Source: Hypoxylon rubiginosum
Taxonomy: Eukaryota > Ascomycota > Sordariomycetes > Xylariales > Hypoxylaceae
Assembly: GCA_902806565.1 (NCBI GenBank)
Contig: CADCXA010000003.1
Span: 248,001 to 312,000 of the forward strand
DNA length: 64,000 bases
Direction: 5' to 3'
Shown here: positions 58,201 to 64,000 of the stretch, in pieces
Numbering within the stretch: position 1 is the first letter of the stretch
How the letters are laid out: each line of letters starts with the position of its first letter
The notes under the pieces: model-generated
Told to the model about the DNA's origin: nothing
Database searches by the model: none
What the model saw: only the letters and a program-made list of their open reading frames with translations
Position numbers and translations under genes: made by a program

Positions 58201-59461
58201 CCCAGGCACAACGTCTTCCAGTTGGACCACTAGTCCAACCATCTCAGTTCCAACGACGTCTGGAGAGTCTGCCACAACTTATCCGGGTACTTATCCGGGC
58301 ACGTCGGTGGAAACCATGAGTACCACAAGTTCATGCTCGGAGACGACCGTTCCAGGCGAGACGTCCTCAAGCGAGATGGGCTATCCCTCGAGCCCTGCTA
58401 CCTCGCCAACAACTGCGGTGCCTGGTTACCCGACAACTTCAAGCTGGACAACCGAGTCCGCTACGGGGTACCCAACTCCACCGCCCCCACCGCCCCCACC
58501 GCCCCCAGGACCGACGACGACGGCTACGCCCGCGACGTATCCCGAAACGCCATCAGCGGGAACTAGTAGTACTACCGGATACCCTGCCGTGTCGACAACA
58601 TACGAGATGTCCAGCAGTGCTACGGGGTACCCCACCCCACCGCCGCCTCCACCTCCGCCACCGCCGCCACCGGCAGGGACTGAAAGTGCTCCCGGGTACC
58701 CCGCCGTTCCGACGACATCTGAGATGTCTAGTAGTGCTCCCGGATACCCTACCGCGCCGACAACATCCGAGATGTCCAGCAGTGCTGCGGCCGCCTATCC
58801 CAGCGCGTCAGGCTGGGGAGGAGACCAAGGTCCCGAGCATTCCAAGGAGCCGGAAGCGCAGCCATCCAAGATCCCCAGACGGGCTGTCAATCGACGGGCA
58901 GACACCACCACCGAAGGAGCCTGCCCCGGAGAAGAGCTGCTAACCGGGCAGCGGGAGTCCCCGCGCCTGATCGTCCCCGTCGACAGCGCGAACCCGAACG
59001 CGGCGTACGGCCCGTCGGCGTTCGGCGAGGCGTCGTCCACGATTTCGACCGTCTTCAGCTTCCACATCCCGGCGAGCGACGACGACGACGCGAAGAAGAC
59101 GTGCAAGCTCGTGTTCCTCTTCCCGAAGGCCTCCTCCTCCTCGTCCACCAACATGACGGGCGAAGTCGAGTTCTCTCGCCTCGACGGCGGCGTGGACGAG
59201 CGGACGACGCAGAACAGCGTCCCGGACGTGGCGCGGAGCTACGCCAAGCTCGCCGTCGCGCCCGGCAATGCGTACACGGTTGAGGAGTCGTTCGCCTGCG
59301 GCGGCGGCCAGGACGTGGTCGTGGAGCTGAGCAGCGTGCCCGGCAGCGGGACGGACCTGCGCTTCCTGCAGGACGCCGACTCGGACGCCGACGCCGGTTG
59401 CGCGCTCGGCTTGTACATCCTGACGTCTTCTTCTTCTTCCGCGGGAGACGCCGAGTTGTGA
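55289..59461 (+). CDS. Giant Thr/Pro mucin-like secreted protein with But2 C-terminal domain
   Basis: One uninterrupted exon encodes 1390 aa from the ATG at 55289; the frame is open from 55262. The N-terminus has a modest signal peptide (KPLILLSIADGTYSLVA). Next is a Cys-containing domain (CSFTLSTGGAFSGQVGQ... CWWTPPSTVLQCD...FAIGCNGEV...FWECATGEEG), resembling the C-terminal domain of PIR-type wall mannoproteins. About 950 residues of Thr/Pro/Ser/Glu repeats follow: ETTPEMPPPETIPTT units, five VETTPP copies (57313-57404), TTYPGT units and two oligoproline runs (near 58475 and 58630). The last ~200 residues match the But2 C-terminal domain (RLIVPVDSANPNAAYG, FSFHIPAS, KLVFLFPKAS, ALGLYIL). 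No GPI tail is present. Likely a wall or surface adhesin-like protein (inference). Confidence 0.85.
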   Translation: MRHISKPLILLSIADGTYSLVARHSGCSFTLSTGGAFSGQVGQYGSGQTNAGLSGTSVVQSTFVLNGDTISDSQGRGCWWTPPSTVLQCDTGQTPQGGFAIGCNGEVTYNGQSTFWECATGEEGVVMVYLAPGGSNCSQITLTASGCYPSACGSTTGTTMPGMGSTTAAESATAPGGGSSYSWWTETSSTPGESWTSSGEGGTTWSTYPSETWETTAPWATETTPMETSTSPHETETTAPWYTSTTAPVEGTTSGAGSSSCMLDTTTVYVTVSNTDCASTVTITESDCTGQTAPPMTIPSMTTLTVVPPPETTPELPPPETIPTTVATSAPETPTSPPETPTTEMPPPETVPTTAPETTPPMPTSEMSTTEATSPMTTPEMSTTEMTTPEMSTTEMPPPETIPTTAPETSMPETTPEIPTTEAPPPETTAPQTTPEMPPPMTIPTTQVATSKTYPATSPETPTTPPETTPELPPPETIPTTEATSPVTYPTIPVTSPETSPETPTAPPETPTSPPETPPTTVVPPPETIPTTTPTTKVGTYPTAPPETPTAPPETTPELPPPETISTTEATSPATYPTIPVTSQETSTEEMPPPMTIPTTLLTTPVIPPTAPQSPSTTITSPPVQTSETYPGTTGTVTSSETVTIPECSSDTTPCSHMSSGSITTYPGTTPLMETTPPVETTPPVETTPPVETTPPVETTPPVETTYPGTSTTVVETTTTTSSCSTSTTPVESPSTSSETTPMTPTYPGTTLYSKTTTPVISTPTTVVETTTTTSSCETSSTTPVESTETTPTYPGTTSTSPGESVTTYPGTTMTSSYPSTPSTSESTNTSPETTPTYPGTMPTTTPISSTLTTPGESVTTYPGTSTTVVETTTTTSSCETSLTTPVESTNTSPETTPTYPGTTPPGETTTPIISVPTTPGETVTTYPGTTMTSSYLSTPSTTPVKSTNTSPETSTYPGTTPTYPGTTTSYPGTTSSSWTTSPTISVPTTSGESATTYPGTYPGTSVETMSTTSSCSETTVPGETSSSEMGYPSSPATSPTTAVPGYPTTSSWTTESATGYPTPPPPPPPPPPGPTTTATPATYPETPSAGTSSTTGYPAVSTTYEMSSSATGYPTPPPPPPPPPPPPAGTESAPGYPAVPTTSEMSSSAPGYPTAPTTSEMSSSAAAAYPSASGWGGDQGPEHSKEPEAQPSKIPRRAVNRRADTTTEGACPGEELLTGQRESPRLIVPVDSANPNAAYGPSAFGEASSTISTVFSFHIPASDDDDAKKTCKLVFLFPKASSSSSTNMTGEVEFSRLDGGVDERTTQNSVPDVARSYAKLAVAPGNAYTVEESFACGGGQDVVVELSSVPGSGTDLRFLQDADSDADAGCALGLYILTSSSSSAGDAEL
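57313..57404 (+). repeat. 18-bp tandem repeat inside the mucin-like gene
   Basis: Five consecutive units encode VETTPP with synonymous third-position differences between copies. Purifying selection on the peptide together with slippage is a likely explanation. A longer repeated block encoding TTVVETTTTTSSC recurs at about 57418, 57580 and 57885. Confidence 0.85.
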
Positions 59462-60847
59462 TCGGAACGGATTAGAAGATTTGGAATATGTTTTATTTTA
59501 TTTGCATCTTGAGTTTCAAGTTTTTTTATTTACCGAAGGCAGCCCGGACGGCAAATGCCTGATAATTGATAATGTCTACTACAACAACAACATGTACGAG
59601 CATGCGAAGTAGGAGGACATGGGTAAAAGGTACATACCGACAAGGCTTCAATGGAAGTTTAACCCAAAGTAATACGAATAGTAATAGGTAGCCATCATTT
59701 AATTGGATCATTTTCTTTTGTCGCCTACGTTGACACGACTTCGAATGATCGTTGTAAGATTGTGAAATGCGAAGATACGAAGTGAAATGACGGCTGGGCC
59801 ATATCACCTAAAAACTGATGACACAATCTTGAATTATAGAAGGTATGCGCTGCAACTCACTGTAGTTATAGCGGGGCTCGGCACTAAACTCCCTGTATTT
59901 GTAGGGCATTTATAGCAGCACGGCTAAGCCACTGTTCAAAGGCCCTATAGAACACCTAACCTTTTACCACATATCTAACTCATTCCTACATAAGTATAAT
60001 TCAATTGCAATTCAACTACAATTTAATCATAATTACTATTTATCAATTCTAGTACGTCTTTGGGTATACGCGAAACCATTGTTAAGCTGTTATTAAACTA
60101 CGGTTAAGGCCATCTGTGACCTCTAGCACTTAGGTCCCTGTATTTTATAGGCAATTATAGGGCATATAGAATATTATGTCATCCTACCACAGAAATCCAC
60201 CAGCCACCCCCCTTTCCCATGGGACCAGGTGCTTGAGTGGCTAAGGTGACGGCTAGTGACTACATGTACATAATCTAGCCTATGACTTGTGGCTAAACGA
60301 TACCTAGTACCTTGGCATCCTTTTGCCATTGACGGCGAGACAATCCAACCTCTCTATCTACTACCTAGGTAGAGTCTCCAACAATCCTCAGATTACGAGG
60401 TTGCGGTCAATATGAACATATCGATCAAGTTTACTTACTATGATGTTCAGTTTCCTAAATTGAGATATGTCCATCATCCGTCATGAGTCTCTCGATCCTT
60501 TCGCAATCCAGATAATTATCAACACCTATGTAAATGGGCTTCTTGTTGTGGAGTCTTGAACACCCTGCCGGCCTGCCTGACTTGTTCGTTTGATAAAGGC
60601 GGCATACCTTTAATCGACCGTGGAAGCTTTTATATATCGTAGCACCTATGATCTAGGCAAGCTGCAAGGTAGGTACCACAATCTGAACGAAGTCTTCAGA
60701 TCCGAAGACGTTATCAAAGCTTGACGCGTTAGTGGCGTCGGAGATAACCGATTGACATGGACCTCGTCCAAAGCAACCCCGTTGATTCGCTAGAGATTAT
60801 CAACGCCGGTCTCACCGATTAGGTAACACGATATCTCTCCCAAGACC
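59462..60847. other. Intergenic, contains second copy of the dispersed repeat
   Basis: About 1.4 kb between tandem plus-strand genes. 59877-60183 is repeat-derived (separate entry). 60350-60847 is the likely promoter of the Dal5-type transporter. A minus-strand frame at 59526-59807 is not supported as a gene. Confidence 0.6.
59943..60183 (-). repeat. AT-rich dispersed repeat, copy B (inverted relative to copy A)
   Basis: On the minus strand this segment runs parallel to 46806-47064, ending in the same GATGACATAAT word at the 60183 side. In addition, a 34-bp piece of the element (GCACTNNNNTCCCTGTATTT type) is present twice in direct orientation, at about 59881-59914 and 60126-60159, so this locus holds one full copy plus a partial one. 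No coding capacity is seen. Confidence 0.88.
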
Positions 60848-62616
60848 ATGGCATTACCTCGCGAACAGGTGCCGCTGCTTCAGCCAGATCGACCAGAGTC
60901 AAGTCACGGTCAGAATCACCCCAACATGGCTGGAATAGAAGATGGTCCCGTAGGCACTGCGCCAAATGGCGCCGCCGTTGCCGTTGGCGGCATCGGTTCT
61001 GATGAAGCTCGTCGCATCTTACGCCGCATTGATTGGCGCATCATGCCGCTTCTCTTTCTGACGTACTGCTTCAACTTCATGGACAAGACCATCCTATCCA
61101 GCGCATCAGTATTCGGTCTTAGGCAGGACACTCACCTCCAAGGTTCGAATTACTCTTGGGTGTCTAGCATATTCTATTTTGGCTATTTCCTCTGGGCCTA
61201 TCCTACCACCCTCCTGGTTGCTCGCTTGCCCGTGGCCAAGTATCTCGCCGTCAACACTTTCCTCTGGGGCGTCGTGGTCGCCTTGACGGCAGCCTGCTCC
61301 AACTACGGCGGCCTTCTTACGGTGCGATTCTTCCTCGGCGTCGCGGAGGCCACCGTCTCGCCTGCTTTGATGTTCATCACCTCGACCTGGTATACTCGAG
61401 ACGAGATACCAACTAGAACCGGCATCTGGTTCGCGGGAAACTCTGTAGGCGGTGAGTAAAAATTGCGCCATCTCGAGCATATCGAGGTATTGATCGTTTC
61501 TAGGCATCGTCTCGTCGCTCCTTGCTTATGGCATCGGTCATATCACCAACAGCCTAAGCCCGTGGCGTTGGATGTTCATAATTCTGGGCGTCGCCACGTT
61601 CCTCATGGGATTTGCGCTTCTCTCCTCCTTGCCCGACGCAATTTCCAAGGCGAAGTTTTTAACGCCTGAAGAACGTCAGTGGGCAGGCGACCGAGTGGTG
61701 GTCGCCGGTATGGGTCGAACTGAGAACACGACTTGGAAATGGGAGCAGATGCTGGAGTGCCTGCAGGATCCCAAGACGTGGCTCATCTGGTCTATTGCAC
61801 TGCTTTGCCAGATTCCCAACGGTGGCACTCAGAACTTTGCGAACTTAGTTATCACTTCGTTTGGGTTCACGTCGTTGCAGTCAACACTTATCAATATCCC
61901 TTATTCCGTCATTTCTATCATCGCCATTGCTGGATCTGGTTGGTTAGCCGGACGCTTCCGGTCGATGAACTGTATTCTCATTGGTCTTGTTGTCATCCCA
62001 CCGGTAGTCGGATCTGCATTGATCGGGAGTCGCAGCTCGATCCCTCATGGCGTTTCTCTGTTTGGTTATTTCCTCATATCTACTGGACCGGCTGGCCTCC
62101 CCTTACTCCTATCCCTCGTACAATCCAATTATCGCGGCGTCACGAAAAAGATGACTATGACCGCCCTGCTTTTTATCGCATATTGCACCGGAAAGTACGT
62201 ATTACCACCTTAGGAGAGATGGCTAACCTGTTATTCCTCCTCAAAATACTGCACTCATCTGTTTATCATGTCCCGTACTAACCTACCATTCCAGTATTGT
62301 TGGACCTCAATTATTCATTGCGAGTGAGGAGCCCACTTATAGCACTGCGTTTCGCGCTATCATGATCTGCTACGCTTTAGTAGTCTGTCTCGTCGCGATC
62401 TTGAGGGTCTACTTACAACTACTGAATAAGAAGAGGCAGCAGGCGGAGGGAATCGAAGGAAGCGCCGGGGCGTCTGGCGCAGTGGGTGGGGGAAAGGTGA
62501 TCGATGTCGCCGACCGTCGCAATATTAACGAGGTGGTCAATGAGATCCAGCTCAGGCCGGAGGACTACGAAGACGTAACTGACTGGAAAACATTCGGGTT
62601 TCGCTATAGGCTGTAA
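60848..62616 (+). CDS. MFS transporter, anion:cation symporter (Dal5/allantoate permease) family
   Basis: Three exons, 60848-61451, 61504-62194 and 62295-62616, give 538 aa. Introns (52 and 100 nt) have gtgagt/tag and gtacgt/cag ends and keep frame. After a 55-residue cytosolic N-terminus comes LRRIDWRIMPLLFLTYCFNFMDKTILS, the typical TM1 entry of the family. Then come YFLWAYPTTLLVARLP, the R-F-L-G-V-x-E segment of TM4 (VRFFLGVAEATVSPALM), IWFAGNSVGG, a central loop with FLTPEERQWAGDR, and TALLFIAYCTGNIVGPQLF, a strong signature restored by splicing. Twelve membrane helices are expected. Members import carboxylates such as allantoate, nicotinate, pantothenate or tartrate; the substrate is not determinable. 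No pathway enzymes adjoin it. Confidence 0.92.
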
Positions 62617-64000
62617 CTTGCCTCGTCTCTATACTGATTCTCAGGCATACACTTAGTGCCCCAAGTTCATAATCGCTACAGATCTCTCGGTCGAGCCAAG
62701 CCTTTCAAGGGCTGTTTAGCCAGTGGCGGTCTTCAATATCGTGATTTGACGACGCCAATATTTTTTCGGCTCAGTATCGTACGCAATTGATAAGCCAATG
62801 GCATTATTTACGAACTTGGTTGTTACCTGCAGTCGTATTATCTTGCGGCCTTGGTATTTTCTCGGACGCCGGTCTCGAAGCCCGGTTACACGGCACCTAG
62901 TTGCTTGGCGATGCTTGTCATGATACTAGCCACATATCACCACCAGACCGTGGCGGAGGGGCTCAAGAGGAGGCTAACTCTTATTGCATTGCTCTCATAC
63001 TTATGGTCCTGAGGGGTTAGTCTACATCTTCTTTGGGATAACACGGGGCTGAGGCTCGACCGTGTAGCCAATCAAGCAGCCTTAGTTGACAACTCACCCA
63101 ACCACCACGAACAAGGGAGCCTGCTTTCCTGGGTCTCGGATCTAGCAATATACAAAAGCCTACGGAATCGACCCGGTGCTGCATGTCCCGCAATATCGAA
63201 TGGCATTGCTGGCCATTGTCTGCCATTGTCTAGACTCCAAAGCTAGAGTCTAGATCTAAACTCGTCGACGTCGTCTGACCCTAGCTCGATCCCAAAATAA
63301 CTTACACAAATTGTATTGTGATGACCTTTCAAGGAACGGAATCATCGACAGCTCCACAAACCCTCTTCTTTCGGATACTGTGATCGTGCTTCCCGGAGTA
63401 TCTCACGATGCTACGACCTCACCTATGTAGTAACGAGTTCGGGACGTTGTCTTCACAAGCTTGGCGGCGCGGGCTTTAGTCTTAGTCAACCATGAAAAAT
63501 GCCACGATTCCATATGTGTAACGAACATATTTGAAATATGACGCATCTGCTTGGTCCATTGGCACGCCACCGAACCCTCCCTCTCGTGGAGCCGCTGCAT
63601 CAACGGCCTGCAGGCACGAGGTTATTCCTACATCGTCTGGGTTACCCACGTAAGCGACCCCTTTAGTGTTCTCTTAGGAGGGATGCTATTCGCTCTGCTA
63701 TTATTAATAGGAGAATGGTGCGGGTAGAAAGGGAAACGCTCTCCTTTTTGCTCCTATTTGATTTAACCCCGGCTCTGCTGTACCCCCGGCATGTCCCTAG
63801 CCAGCCAATATACGGCTAAATAGATAGTGCGCTCCCAACGTCACGTCTTTACTACCCCAACCGTCATTCCCTCGGCCCTTGCTACTCCAATTGATACCTA
63901 TTGCGGCCTTCCGTTTTCCAAACAAAGTGCTTCACACGGGACGGAGGGCTTTTGTCACGACGCTCGCGGATGTTGCCAAGACTCTAACTACTGTAGATGC
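62617..64000. other. Intergenic to window end, no supported gene
   Basis: About 1.4 kb. Minus-strand frames at 63017-63226 and 63403-63603 are short. Around 63445-63640 a second minus-strand frame also reads as protein-like (SCLQAVDAA... FGGVPMDQADASYFKYV), but it ends quickly without recognised family, so it might be a small decayed fragment. Confidence 0.45.

Overview
The window is nuclear DNA of a filamentous ascomycete (Pezizomycotina, most likely a Sordariomycete). Evidence: short spliceosomal introns (47-97 nt in most genes) with GTRNGY-type donors and CTRAY-type branch sites, monocistronic genes on both strands about every 4 kb, fungal-only families (Whi5/Nrm1-like repressor, DUF7371-like and But2-C secreted proteins, Nha1-type antiporter), and long AT-richer intergenic stretches with microsatellites and transposon debris. 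All functions are assigned from motifs and family resemblance read by eye; no database search was possible.

Layout. 1-17.5 kb: a CCCH/RBR ubiquitin ligase (-), a Whi5/Nrm1-like G1/S repressor (-), a zinc metalloprotease with a jacalin-like C-terminus (+) and phosphatidylserine synthase (+). 19-32 kb: the ribosome-biogenesis factor Utp22 (-), mitochondrial succinyl-CoA:3-ketoacid CoA transferase (+), an unrecognised nuclear-looking protein (+), a secreted Ser/Thr/Asn-rich protein (-) and a monocarboxylate-type MFS transporter (-). 33.8-46.6 kb: a 1274-residue secreted Gly/Pro/Thr repeat protein (-), an EI24/RRT8-like membrane protein (-), a BBE-type flavin oxidase (-) and two conserved-looking proteins of unknown function. 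46.6-47.8 kb is a transposon graveyard with a Ty3/gypsy relic and one copy of an AT-rich dispersed repeat. 47.8-64 kb: an orphan protein (-), an Nha1-type cation/proton antiporter (-), a gene-poor 3.6 kb stretch, a 1390-residue Thr/Pro mucin-like protein with a But2 C-terminal domain (+), an inverted second copy of the AT-rich repeat, and a Dal5-type MFS transporter (+).

The genes do not form an obvious pathway cluster. Most are core functions (lipid synthesis, ribosome assembly, ketone/acyl-CoA metabolism, ion homeostasis, cell-cycle control). The accessory content is three unrelated very large low-complexity secreted proteins, an uncharacterised oxidase and two transporters. The most notable observations are an in-frame 73-codon continuation behind the stop codon of the Whi5-like gene, consistent with a 48-nt alternative intron that would remove a cyclin-docking-like motif; an inverted pair of dispersed repeats 13 kb apart; and abrupt GC-rich patches in the 3' parts of several genes.
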